Source: JAPLJC01 sp963697965 | GTDB taxonomy: Bacteria > Desulfobacterota > Desulfobaccia > Desulfobaccales > 0-14-0-80-60-11 | Direction of reading: 5' to 3' | DNA length: 64,000 nt | Assembly: GCA_963697965.1 (NCBI GenBank) | Contig: OY969108.1 | Location: forward strand, 2,542,001 to 2,606,000 | Part shown: piece after piece, positions 8,996 through 17,052 of the stretch | How the letters are laid out: the number at the start of each line of letters is the position of its first letter | How positions within the stretch are numbered: the first letter of the stretch is position 1 | Translations under genes and position numbers: made by a program | The notes under the pieces: model-generated | The model's input: only the letters and a program-made list of their open reading frames with translations | Database searches by the model: none | Told to the model about the DNA's origin: nothing

Positions 8996-9526
8996 AGGGT
9001 TACGGCCATGAGTCTCCGGGGGCTGGGGTAAAGGGGGAACCGGGATGGGCGGTGGGCACGCGGGTAAAAACCGAATTTTGGGCCAAAACCGTACCCCCGA
9101 AGCCACGTCGACCTCGGGCCGGGACTGCGCCTTCACCTGAAATTTAGTTAAAAATTAGCCGGTGGCTCTTGGGAAAAACTCCTTTATTACCAAGTCTCGT
9201 CTGGAATACTTGCCTATCGAGTAATTCTTACAGCAACTGGCTTAAAAACGCAAGAGAATTTGCGGGGCCTGGCCTGGCGGGATGGCGCTCGCCCCGGCTG
9301 GCGGATTACCGGTCCGTCGGCGCCGGATCCAGAGCCTCTCCCCGGAACGCTTTTCCTTGAATTAAGGGGCGCCTTCACCAGGCTGATGAGGCCCGGCGCC
9401 TCCCTTTGGGGACGGCCGGCCGCATCCCGGGCAACCGGGAGGACTAAAAGAGCCGCACTCGGGTCCATTGACCCGGAAGGCCATTCCTGTTAGGGTAGGG
9501 CTAACTTTGTTTCCCTGGCGCTTAAT
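8996..9526. other. 531-bp intergenic region between divergent genes, no gene seen
   Basis: Separates hisC (leftward) from the AcsC-like gene (rightward) and must hold both promoters. No convincing -35/-10 pair, tRNA or known riboswitch could be recognised. The short open frames here have no recognisable protein features and were left out. Confidence 0.5.
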
Positions 9527-10165
9527 ATGCTTTATGCCAATCTTTACCTGGACAAGATCGACATCCGCCCCTACCTGACCCCGGAGGAATGCTTCGGCGC
9601 CGGAGCGGCCGACTGCGCCGAGCTGGCCGCCAGGCTCCAGGCGGGCCTCGTCCGTCCGGAGGATTGCCCCAACCTGGCCCCCGGAAAGCGCTATGCCCTG
9701 TCCCTGGCCCTCAGGGCTAAAGAGGTCCTGCCGCCGGTGCCATCTCGGGAGGTGCCGCAGCCGGTGCCGCCGGACCTCTTCGAGCTCAACCAGCCGGGCC
9801 CCGAGGCGCCGCTCCTGGTCACCGGCAACAGCGAATTAACCCTGACGGTGCTCAGCGGTCTTTTGGCCCTGACCATCAGCCCCTTCTACCTGCTCCTGGT
9901 GGACACCCGGGGAGATACCGCGGACATGGCCATGATCTACCGCAGCTTCACGCCGCAGCGCCTGGACCAGGCCCTGGAGACCCACCGGTTGGGCAGGCGG
10001 CTCTCCCAGCACCGGCTCATCATCCCCGGGGTGCTGGCGCCCCTCAAAGAGGAACTGGCCGCTTACACCGGCTGGATTATCCAGCCGGCCCCCATCTGCG
10101 CCGCCGAATTGCCGCTGTTTCTGGGGGAAAAGTGGCAGCCGCCGTCGGGCGGCGTCCTTCCTTGA
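9527..10165 (+). CDS. Mini corrinoid/iron-sulfur-protein-like (AcsC/CdhE-type) protein without the TIM barrel
   Basis: The 212-aa product resembles the two ends of the large subunit of the corrinoid/iron-sulfur protein (AcsC/CdhE, Wood-Ljungdahl pathway) but lacks its central corrinoid TIM barrel. Residues 15-50 match the 4Fe-4S domain. The family pattern C-x2-C-x4-C-x16-C appears as Cys22, Ala25, Cys30 and Cys47, so spacing is exact but one ligand is lost. Residues about 95-205 match the C-terminal domain: PLLVTGNSELTLTVLSG, YLLLVDTRG, SQHRLIIPGVLA, then a GEKW end. AcsC is about 450 aa, so this is roughly half. Function is unknown; a regulatory or assembly role is speculation. It stands alone, 232 bases before a response regulator. 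Confidence 0.65.
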   Translation: MLYANLYLDKIDIRPYLTPEECFGAGAADCAELAARLQAGLVRPEDCPNLAPGKRYALSLALRAKEVLPPVPSREVPQPVPPDLFELNQPGPEAPLLVTGNSELTLTVLSGLLALTISPFYLLLVDTRGDTADMAMIYRSFTPQRLDQALETHRLGRRLSQHRLIIPGVLAPLKEELAAYTGWIIQPAPICAAELPLFLGEKWQPPSGGVLP

Positions 10166-10397
10166 GGCCAAATCCCCGTACTCCTCGTTTTTTTTTGCGC
10201 TGGAGGTTGCCCCAGGTCAGTGGAGAGCATATATATATTAAGATATCCGGCAACTAAGGGCTCCAAACTCGTTCCGTAGTCCATTTGCAGCCTATTTCGA
10301 GTGAAGCGGAGCATCTGCTAATATCAATTTCAGCATACCTGGACAGGCCGCTTGGCGGCGTCCGCCCAGGGAGAACGGCCATCCCGGGGAATCCCTG

Positions 10398-10751
10398 ATG
10401 AAAACCATCCTGGTGGTGGATGATGACGAAGCCATCCGCACCCTGTTGCAGGAGGAGCTAAGCGACGAAGGCTATCGGGTGCTCATCGCGGGCAACGCCC
10501 GGGAGGCCTTGAAGAAGGTGCAGGAAAAGGCCCTGGACCTAGTGATTCTGGACATCCGCATGCCCGGCATGGACGGCCTGGAGGCACTGCCGCGCATCCT
10601 CGGTTTGAAAGAGGGCCTGCCGGTGATTCTAAACTCCGCTTACACCCAATACCAGGAAAGTTTCATGAGTTGGGCCGCCGACGCCTATGTGGTAAAATCT
10701 TCGGACCTCACCGAACTCAAGGCCAAGGTCAAAGAGCTGATCGCCAAATAA
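10398..10751 (+). CDS. Receiver-only response regulator (CheY/Spo0F-like)
   Basis: A single phosphoacceptor receiver domain of 117 aa with no output domain. The acidic pocket (VVDDDE), the phosphorylatable Asp in LVILDIRMPGMDG (about residue 52), the switch Ser in ILNSAY and the conserved Lys in YVVKSSD are all present. The stop codon overlaps the glgC start by one base (TAATG), so the two are translationally coupled. That suggests a link between a phosphorelay and glycogen synthesis, but no cognate kinase lies in the window. Confidence 0.92.
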   Translation: MKTILVVDDDEAIRTLLQEELSDEGYRVLIAGNAREALKKVQEKALDLVILDIRMPGMDGLEALPRILGLKEGLPVILNSAYTQYQESFMSWAADAYVVKSSDLTELKAKVKELIAK

Positions 10752-11962
10752 TGGACGGCCAGAAGGATCTCACTACCATCATCATGGCCGGCGGCAAGGG
10801 CGAGCGCCTCTTTCCCCTGACCCGGGACAAGGCCAAGCCGGCCATCACCTTCGGCAGCCTCTACCGGGTCCTCGATTTCACCCTGTCCAATTGTCTCAAC
10901 AGCGGCATTCGCCGCATCTACGTCCTCAGCCAGTACGGCAGCTTCTCACTGGACCAGCACCTGCGGGCCGCCTGGGATATCATGCACCCGGACCTGGGGG
11001 AGTTCATCTACTCGATGCCGCCCCAGCAGATTATGGTGAGCCGCTGGTACCGGGGCACCGCCGATTCCATTTACCAAAACCTGAACCTGCTGCAGCAGGA
11101 ACGCCCCCAACAGGTGCTGATCCTCTCAGGCGATCATGTCTACAAGATGGACTACCGGGAGATGCTGGACTTCCATCTCTCCCGGGACGCCGACATGACG
11201 GTGGCCGCGGTGATGGTGCCCCGCCAGGAAGCCAGCTCCTTCGGCATTCTCAAGGTGAACGCCGGGGCCGAAGTGGAGGATTTTCTGGAAAAGCCCGCCA
11301 AGCCCCCGGGGTTGCCCGGGGCCCCCGGCTTCTCCCTGGCCTCCATGGGGGTCTATATCTTCCGGGCCCGGACCCTGGTGGAGGAGGTCATCAAGGACGC
11401 CAAAAAGAAAAGTAGCAAACACGATTTCGGGGGGGACATCATCCCCCAGATGGTGGGACGCAAAAAGGTCTTCGCCTACAACTTCCGGGACGCCGGCGGC
11501 CAGCCCCGCTACTGGCGGGACATCGGCCTGCTGGACGCCTACTATAGCGCCCATGCCGACCTGCTGGGCAAAGAGCCCACCTTCGACCTGTTCGAGGCGG
11601 CCTGGCCCATCCGCTGCCGGCCGCAGCTTTATCCCCCCAGCCGGTACCTCTCCTCCGGCGTCTGCCTGGCCGTGGGCGATTCCCTGATTGCCTCGGGCTG
11701 CACCATCGAGGGCACGGTGAACCAGGCGGTGCTCTCTCCAGGGGTCCGGGTGGGGCCCGGGGCCACCGTGCAGGGCGCCATCCTCTGGGACGGGGTGGAA
11801 ATCGGGGCCGGGGCCTGGGTGAACCGGGCCATCATCGAGGATGGGGTGAAGGTGCCTCCGGGCTTTGCCATCGGCAGGGACCTCGAACAAGACGCCCGGC
11901 GCTTCCACGTCACCGAAAACGGCATCGTAGTGGTCCCCAACAACGTCATCCTGGAAGAGTAG
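10751..11962 (+). CDS. glgC: Glucose-1-phosphate adenylyltransferase (ADP-glucose pyrophosphorylase)
   Basis: Makes ADP-glucose from glucose-1-phosphate and ATP, the committed step of bacterial glycogen synthesis. The 403-aa product has the nucleotidyltransferase signature MAGGKGERLFPLT, then KPAITFG, the catalytic-site region SGDHVYKMDY, the glucose-phosphate region VEDFLEKPAKPPG, and a C-terminal left-handed beta-helix with hexapeptide repeats. ATG 10751 overlaps the stop of the response regulator gene. A glycogen phosphorylase gene (glgP) is 24 kb away, so both synthesis and breakdown are encoded in this window. Confidence 0.95.
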   Translation: MDGQKDLTTIIMAGGKGERLFPLTRDKAKPAITFGSLYRVLDFTLSNCLNSGIRRIYVLSQYGSFSLDQHLRAAWDIMHPDLGEFIYSMPPQQIMVSRWYRGTADSIYQNLNLLQQERPQQVLILSGDHVYKMDYREMLDFHLSRDADMTVAAVMVPRQEASSFGILKVNAGAEVEDFLEKPAKPPGLPGAPGFSLASMGVYIFRARTLVEEVIKDAKKKSSKHDFGGDIIPQMVGRKKVFAYNFRDAGGQPRYWRDIGLLDAYYSAHADLLGKEPTFDLFEAAWPIRCRPQLYPPSRYLSSGVCLAVGDSLIASGCTIEGTVNQAVLSPGVRVGPGATVQGAILWDGVEIGAGAWVNRAIIEDGVKVPPGFAIGRDLEQDARRFHVTENGIVVVPNNVILEE

Positions 11963-11999
11963 CGTCCTAAAAATCCAGCCAACCCCAACGTAGTTCATT

Positions 12000-12827
12000 A
12001 TGAAGACTAAGACTGCCGCAACCCTTCGCATTAAGAAGCTCTATCATTATCAATCTTTCATGAAGCCTGAGAGCTTTGCACGCATTTTTACCGAAGGGAC
12101 AATCTATTTCTCAATCCCAAGAGACTTTAATGACCCTTGGGACTGCCGACCATGCTTTAATAAGTCAGCGCTGGACGATCCCCAAGTGCATGAACGTACA
12201 ATTCGTTATCTCGTAAATAATGGCAAAAAATGGAATACGCCATTGTCTGAAAAAGAGCACTCGCGACGTGAACAGATAATGCGCTCCGACCGAAAGTTCC
12301 TTGAATGGATGGTTGATCAAATGACATCCGCAATGGAAGGGGCAATTCAAAATCAATATCGGGTCTATTGTTTAAGTCCACAACCTGACTCGATATTAAT
12401 GTGGTCTCATTACGCAGATAAATCCAAAGGACTATGCCTCGAATTTTCTATTCATAATGAATTGTTTTGCAGCGCGCTCCAAGTCCAATATCATAGTCGG
12501 TATCCTGTTTTTAGCGTTTCTGACACCGATGAAGATGCAAACTTTGGTCCCCTGGTTAGCAAGTCTGTTGATTGGGCTTATGAGCAAGAATTTAGAGTTA
12601 TTGCCACGGAACATCCATTCGTATTTCAAGATGTTCCAACGGCAAATCAAGGCTTCGTGGGCCTCCCGCAGGGTGCGCTGCAATCCGTGATTGTCGGACC
12701 CTTGATGTCGGAGCCAAATCGGAAGTTGGTTCGTCAAGTCATTCAGAAGTCAGGATGGAATGTCGCATTGATGGCAGCGTCCTTTGTCCCGGACCAATAC
12801 AAATTTGAAATTCGCCCTCTTGATTGA
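12000..12827 (+). CDS. DUF2971 family protein, AT-rich accessory gene
   Basis: The 275-aa product matches the DUF2971 pattern: LYHYQSF near the N-terminus, a SIPRDFNDPWDC block, YRVYCLSPQPDSILMWSHYA in the middle, GLCLEFS, and the WAYEQEFRVI block near residue 195. The family has no settled biochemistry. It is sporadic and often found in variable islands and near defence genes. Base composition is clearly more AT-rich than glgC just upstream, and the start lacks a clear ribosome-binding site, both consistent with horizontal gain. It begins 37 bases after glgC and is followed by palindromic repeats. Confidence 0.75.
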   Translation: MKTKTAATLRIKKLYHYQSFMKPESFARIFTEGTIYFSIPRDFNDPWDCRPCFNKSALDDPQVHERTIRYLVNNGKKWNTPLSEKEHSRREQIMRSDRKFLEWMVDQMTSAMEGAIQNQYRVYCLSPQPDSILMWSHYADKSKGLCLEFSIHNELFCSALQVQYHSRYPVFSVSDTDEDANFGPLVSKSVDWAYEQEFRVIATEHPFVFQDVPTANQGFVGLPQGALQSVIVGPLMSEPNRKLVRQVIQKSGWNVALMAASFVPDQYKFEIRPLD

Positions 12828-12872
12828 GAAAAAGTTGAGAGGGCATAGGGAGATAGGAAAGCCTATGGATAC

Positions 12873-12991
12873 ACCTCCCCCTCACCCCAACCCTCTCCCC
12901 CGTTGGGGGAGAGGGAGTTTTGGGAACGGTTCTTTATCCGCAAAGTTAAACTCGGCAATCATTTTCGCTCCCAAGTACAACTTGGGAACGA
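12873..12991. repeat. Palindromic repeats between two accessory genes
   Basis: The gap 12828-13014 holds a palindrome of the CCCTCTCCCC-CGTTGG-GGGAGAGGG type (12873-12916) and an inverted repeat CTCCCAAG...CTTGGGAA (about 12967-12991). The second repeat recurs at 15083-15110 and 46668-46690. They separate the DUF2971 gene from the frameshifted nuclease gene. Confidence 0.65.
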
Positions 12992-13014
12992 ATTGAACTA
13001 AGAGAGGCTTTATT

Positions 13015-13855
13015 ATGGAATCACTCAATAAGGAAATTATAATTACATTAAGAGATTCCATTTTTGATATTGCCCAGGAGGTTAAAGAATATAGCGATGA
13101 CTTATTCAATAAATTAATGGGTGTTTATGCTGAATTAGAGAACTTATTCTTTACTGACGATGATAAATTTGATTGGCCGATGACGAAAGAAGACTTTTGT
13201 CGAAATTTTAATATTAATAAAATTACATTTGCTGGGCATGTAGGAGTCCTAAAATTAACTAAACGTGAAGAATATTGGGTAGAAGGAAGTGGAGGGCGTG
13301 CTGGCGGGACAACATGTTATATTAAAAAGAGTGGTGCTATTAAAATTCTGCAGAAAAAGCAGGTCTGAACCGGCAAGAAAATATCTAAAAACACAAGGAA
13401 TGAATATCCCCCTGAAGGCAGAACGCCAATATCTTGATATTATTCGAGATGCTGTTCAGGAATTTGACAATCCTATTAATAAAAAAGTAGTAGAGATTGA
13501 TAATAATAAATTTCAAATAGACTTATATCTAGAAAAAAATAAGTTAGCAGTTGAATGTGATGAACAAGATCATGCTTACAAAGACCCTATAAAAGAATAT
13601 TTTAGACAAGAAGCGATTGAGAAGGAGTTGAGATGCAGATTTCTGCGATTTGATCCAGATGAACTAGATTTCAATATTGGAAAAATTATCAATATAATTT
13701 TATGCTATATCTTAGGTAAAAAAATAAATGGTTTGGAACCACTTGAATACTATGAAAAATGTACAGAGAAAAGGAAAATCAGGATAGAAAATAAATTGAA
13801 AAAACTAAGGCCAGCAAAGATCGAATCAGAAATAGATTTGGATGATTTTGTTTAA
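13015..13855 (+). pseudogene. Frameshifted MSV199/BRO-like domain + C-terminal nuclease-like domain
   Basis: Two overlapping frames give one protein when joined. Frame one (13015-13368) encodes a helical start and an MSV199/BRO-N-like module ending TCYIKKSGAIKILQKK. Frame two (open from 13289; used to 13855) continues SRSEPARKYLKTQG, then a small restriction-like domain with IDNNKFQIDLYL, LAVECDEQDHAY and CRFLRFDPDELDF. Reading passes from one frame to the other if a single A is skipped in the five-A run near 13353-13357. The two-domain layout is known from large DNA viruses and bacterial mobile elements. The DNA is the most AT-rich of the window. It is a decayed gene, a sequencing indel, or less likely programmed +1 frameshifting. 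Confidence 0.7.
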
Positions 13856-13908
13856 GATATTTAAGTGCGTGAATTGCTCGCAAATTGCGCCACGGCTTGT
13901 TTATTATT

Positions 13909-14117
13909 CCCTCCCCCTTAGAGGGGGCGACACCGGGTGGGGGTGGCAACAGTTTCTTATAGCGCAACCACCCAAGTCGCCCCCCTCCCCCTAACCCCCT
14001 CCCCCCGTGGGGAGGGGGGAAAAAACATAACCCCGTTTTCCTCTATTTCCAAAGCTCAGTTGGGCACGCCCTTTTTCACTGACTACTGACTACTGACCAC
14101 CGGCCCCTGACCCCTGC
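13909..14117. repeat. Composite palindromes plus ACTGACT heptads
   Basis: The 303-bp gap 13856-14158 has no gene. It holds the composite palindrome (13909-14019) with the blocks CCCTCCCCCTTAGAGGGGG and CCCTCCCCCCGTGGGGAGG, a counterpart of the element at 1131-1235. It also holds a heptad run at about 14078-14117 with units ACTGACT, ACTGACT, ACTGACC, ACCGGCC and CCTGACC. Confidence 0.65.
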
Positions 14118-14158
14118 TTTCACTTGCAAGGTTTTTCGGCAAGATGTATTAATTGGGC

Positions 14159-14821
14159 ATGATGCGTCTCCAAGCCATGCGCGCCCAAGGTTCCCTGACC
14201 CCCACCCGCCTCTACCTGGTGCGCCACGGCCAAGTGGCCGAAGGCCATACCAACCGCTACCACGGCCACAACGACATCGGGCTTTCGCCCACGGGTGAAA
14301 GGCAATTGCGGGAACTGGCGGCGCAGCTCCGGGGGGCGCCGCTTATGGGAATCTACGCCTCGGACCTCAGCCGGTCCTTAAACGGCGCCGAGGTCATCAG
14401 CCGGGGCCGGGGACTGGCCCCTTTGGTAATTCCAGAGTTCCGGGAGGTTAATTTCGGTGCCTGGGAGGGCCTCACATTCGCAGAGATCATGGAGCAGTAC
14501 CCCAGCCAACTGGAGGCTCGCCTCCGGGACCTTTCCAGCTTCCGCATCCCCGGGGGCGAAAGCCTCAAGGACGTGGAAGCCCGGGCCCTGCCCCGGCTCC
14601 GGGAGTTGCTGGCCCGCCACCTGGAGGCCGCCTTCCTCATCGTCGCCCACGCCGGCGTCAACCGGGTCATCCTCTGCGAGGCCCTGGGCCTGCCCCTGAA
14701 CCACCTCTTCCGGCTGGAGCAGAACTACGGCTGCCTCAATATCATCGATTATTATCCGGACCTGGCGGTGGTGCGCCTGCTGAACGGCGGGGTCAACGGC
14801 GCCGCGGCGGGAAGACAGTAG
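14159..14821 (+). CDS. Histidine phosphatase superfamily protein (CobC/PhoE-like)
   Basis: Acid phosphatase of the phosphoglycerate-mutase-like fold. The 220-aa product carries the phosphohistidine motif YLVRHGQ, a second-site SDLSRSLNGAE, the acid EVNFGAWEGLTF and the distal histidine in IVAHAGVNRV. The FGAWEG form is frequent in alpha-ribazole phosphatases (CobC) and broad-specificity PhoE, but no cobalamin genes are nearby, so the substrate is open. TTG at 14153 is an alternative start. The stop codon TAG (14819-14821) is the first unit of a TAGTCAG heptad array. Confidence 0.85.
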   Translation: MMRLQAMRAQGSLTPTRLYLVRHGQVAEGHTNRYHGHNDIGLSPTGERQLRELAAQLRGAPLMGIYASDLSRSLNGAEVISRGRGLAPLVIPEFREVNFGAWEGLTFAEIMEQYPSQLEARLRDLSSFRIPGGESLKDVEARALPRLRELLARHLEAAFLIVAHAGVNRVILCEALGLPLNHLFRLEQNYGCLNIIDYYPDLAVVRLLNGGVNGAAAGRQ

Positions 14822-14925
14822 TCAGTTGTCAGTTGTTGACCGCCAGATTTTTCTGACTCCGGGCTCCTGACTACTGACTACTGACTACCCCAGGCCGCCG
14901 AGTCCCCGGCGCTCTTCAGATACAG
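14818..14925. repeat. TAGTCAG hairpin element with an attached copy of CoA-transferase 3' sequence
   Basis: Left arm of TAGTCAG/TTGTCAG heptads, a centre containing GCCAGATTTTTCTGAC, and a right arm of CTGACTA heptads (to about 14887). It forms a long imperfect hairpin starting at the stop codon of the histidine phosphatase gene. Next to it, 14888-14925 nearly duplicates 15227-15264, which is coding sequence of the CoA-transferase (shared run GGCGCTCTTCAGATACAG). Confidence 0.8.
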
Positions 14926-15116
14926 TCAGTGTAGGGTGGGCACTGCCCACCATTTCCGCAGGGGCGGGGTCTCCCCGTCCAGGGCGGCGAGACGCCGCCC
15001 CTACGGGCACAGGCTTCCGGCCTGGGATGGAGCGCCCTTGGGCGGCGGCCACAGGCCGCCCTATGAAATCCCCTATTTTCCTGGTTCCCAAGCAGGAGCT
15101 TGGGAACGAGAATAAA
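14926..15116. repeat. Cluster of assorted palindromic repeats
   Basis: Middle of the 359-bp gap 14822-15180. It contains GGGGCGGGG/CCCCGTCC type palindromes, GGCGGCCACAGGCCGCC (near 15042-15060), and the inverted repeat GTTCCCAAG...CTTGGGAAC (15083-15110). Several dispersed families have accumulated in one spot. No gene is seen. Confidence 0.6.
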
Positions 15117-15197
15117 GCCAGTAGTCAGTGATCAGTAATCAGTAGCCGGTTGTTGACTGCCAGATTTTTCTGACCACTGGCTACTGACTACTGACTT
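15117..15197. repeat. Second TAGTCAG hairpin element, overlapping the CoA-transferase 3' end
   Basis: Same architecture as 14818-14887: left arm AGTAGTCAGTGATCAG, shared centre GCCAGATTTTTCTGAC, right arm ending CTACTGACTACTGACTT. The right arm is coding on the minus strand and gives the last residues (VSSQ) and the TAG stop of the CoA-transferase. Confidence 0.8.
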
Positions 15198-15993
15198 CCC
15201 GAAAAACATATTCCTGCAGGTAATCCTCCCAGGCCGCCGGATCCCTGGCGCTCTTCAGATACAGGGCCAGGTGGGTCTCATCCTGGCCGTAGTAGCCAGG
15301 AAAGCCCGTGGGCGCCGCGCCCCCCGGGCAATGTACCAGGGCGCTCAAGTGAATGGCCGGGATTAAGCTAAGGTCCGCTTCCTCCTGCAAGGGTCCGGGA
15401 ACCCGCTCCTCCACCGTGGCGATCACCGCGCGGGACGCCCTGATGGCCAAAGCCCAGTCCGCCACCCTCGGGATGAGAAGGTTTCCCAGGTCGTCGCCTT
15501 TACTGCCGTGCACCAGGGTGACCTCCGGCGTCAGCGCCTTGACCACCACCAGGGCTTCGCCGTTAAACGGGTCCGGTATGACCCGAAAATTGGCGTTGAC
15601 CTCCAGATAGACCGATGCCAGTATCCCCCGCACCGGCAGAAAGGGGACGCCCATGCCCCCCGCCTGGAGGGCTCGCAGCAGGGCGCCTCAGGGATACTCC
15701 CAGCACGTTAGGCGCCCCTGTTCCACGGCCCGGCGGAAGTGAGGGGCCATCCCGTATTCCTCCAGTACCACCTGGGCAAAATGGAGGCGGTCAGCCAAAC
15801 CGGCCCCCACCGCCAGGTCCACGTTGAGGCCCCCGGTGGGCACCGTGACCAGTCCCAGGTTTCGCCGGCCCTGGCGGATCAGTTCCCGGATCAGGGCCAT
15901 GGGCGCGGCCCTGGTGTGGCCCGTCAGGGCTACCAGGTCGCGGTCTTTAACCAGGGCTGCGGCCCCGGCCAGATCAGTCCAGACAGGTGGCAT
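15181..15993 (-). pseudogene. CoA-transferase alpha-subunit-like gene with an in-frame TGA
   Basis: Resembles the A subunit of glutaconate/3-oxoacid-type CoA transferases, which move CoA between carboxylates. The first 101 residues (15993-15688) show VALTGHTRAAPMALIREL and VPTGGLNVDLAVGAGLADR, ending TCWEYP. A TGA codon follows, and the same frame continues GALLRALQAGGMGVPFLP through ALTPEVTLVHGSKGDD to 15181. Read through, the product is about 270 aa, shorter than the usual 300-320. No B subunit gene follows, so even an intact copy would be orphaned. A nonsense mutation is most likely; a sequencing error or selenocysteine are alternatives. The start overlaps the Nudix gene by 20 bases. Confidence 0.75.
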
Positions 15994-16588
15994 GGCGGTC
16001 TCCCGGAATGGGATGCTGGTCCAGCAGGGCCAGCAGGTTCAAGAGAATGCGGGCGGTGGCCCCCCAGATCAGCTCCCCGTCCCCTCGCCAGTCGCAGACC
16101 CTGGTGTTGCGCCCCTGGTAACGGTAGGGCCTGCTGCTCCAGCGAGCCGGGTCGAAAAAGCCCTCCAGAGGCAGCAGCAACAACCTTTCTACTTCCCGGG
16201 GGTTGATCCGAAACTCGTAAGGGTGGGGGATCAGGCCCAGAAAAGGGGTGATGCGATAGCCGGTCAGGGTGGCCACCGGCTCCAGGGCCCCCAGCAGTTC
16301 CGCCACCCCGGGGTCGAGGCCGATCTCTTCCCAGGTCTCACGCAGGGCGGTGGCCAGCAGGTCCGGGTCCTCGGGGCCGCTCACCCCCCCGGGAAAGGAG
16401 ATCTGGCCCCGGTGGTCTTTGAGGGTAAGGGTGCGTTGGGTGAATAACAGATGAGCTTCCGCCCCCTCTTGGAAAAACAGCGGCGCCAGCACCGCGGCGG
16501 ACACCAGATCGGACGCCGCCGCAGGTTCAGGCGGATTCAGAGCGAGGCGGGATTTCAACAATGAGACCAGGGGCCGGCTCATGGCCAT
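15974..16588 (-). CDS. Nudix hydrolase, CoA pyrophosphatase (NudL-like)
   Basis: Predicted to hydrolyse CoA and acyl-CoA to phosphopantetheine forms and 3',5'-ADP. The 204-aa product has the NudL signature LTLKDHRGQISFPGG just before the Nudix box, which ends ATALRETWEEIGL with its metal-binding glutamates. ATG 16588 follows AAGGGG about a dozen bases upstream; ATG 16582 and an upstream in-frame start at 16645 are alternatives. It overlaps the broken CoA-transferase by 20 bases, a fitting pair for CoA turnover. Confidence 0.85.
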   Translation of the reverse strand: MAMSRPLVSLLKSRLALNPPEPAAASDLVSAAVLAPLFFQEGAEAHLLFTQRTLTLKDHRGQISFPGGVSGPEDPDLLATALRETWEEIGLDPGVAELLGALEPVATLTGYRITPFLGLIPHPYEFRINPREVERLLLLPLEGFFDPARWSSRPYRYQGRNTRVCDWRGDGELIWGATARILLNLLALLDQHPIPGDRHATCLD

Positions 16589-16736
16589 ATTTATCACGGA
16601 AATCCCCTTCAGACAAGAGAACCGCCGGCTCTCTCCGGCGATCATCTGCCAGCCGCAGGCGCATGGGGTACTGGTGTTGGGCTTCGTAAATAGTGTGCCT
16701 TTAAATCAAGAAAATGAAAATTCCGAGGGTATTAAA

Positions 16737-16824
16737 GTCCCCCTTTAGGAAAGGGGGATTTAGGGGGATTTCAGGAGGTTATTTTAAATCCCCCCTCCCC
16801 CCCTTTTTCAAAGGGGGGTTAAAA
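16737..16824. repeat. Inverted repeat of AAAGGGGGATTTAGGGGGATTT type
   Basis: In the 464-bp gap 16589-17052. Two arms, CCCCCTTTAGGAAAGGGGG and CCCCCTTTTTCAAAGGGGG, flank a short linker and are rich in GGGGGATTT units. A sister element is at 40091-40180. The rest of the gap holds the promoter of the ferritin-like gene and no other recognisable feature. Confidence 0.65.
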
Positions 16825-16927
16825 AACCGTAATTAAAAATGTCATGGCAAATATGAAGCATCACAATAGACTTACCGGGTGAAACCCGTGCCCCATGCCG
16901 CGCCGCCCGGCCCGGGGACCATCCCGA

Positions 16928-16956
16928 TTGACAATGGGAGTAGTTAACCTTATGTT
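16928..16956 (+). promoter_or_regulatory. Sigma-70-type promoter for the ferritin-like gene
   Basis: TTGACA at 16928-16933, a 17-base spacer, and TATGTT at 16951-16956. Transcription would start near 16963, giving a leader of about 90 bases before ATG 17053. Confidence 0.6.
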
Positions 16957-17052
16957 GAGGGAAACCCGACGGCGGCGAGGCTGTTTTGACTCAAGCCCGA
17001 TTCCGGTTTGAATCCCTGGCGCCGTCTCCCATATTGCCAAGGAGAAGGTCCC

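Noticed and set aside
9169..9468. Short open frames on both strands in the 9 kb intergenic region
   Set aside because: Low-complexity products, no ribosome-binding sites, no recognisable motifs.
13340..13370. Programmed +1 frameshift in the MSV199-nuclease gene
   Set aside because: Only a five-A run is present, without a typical slow codon or stimulatory structure that I can see; an indel is simpler. Kept as an alternative only.
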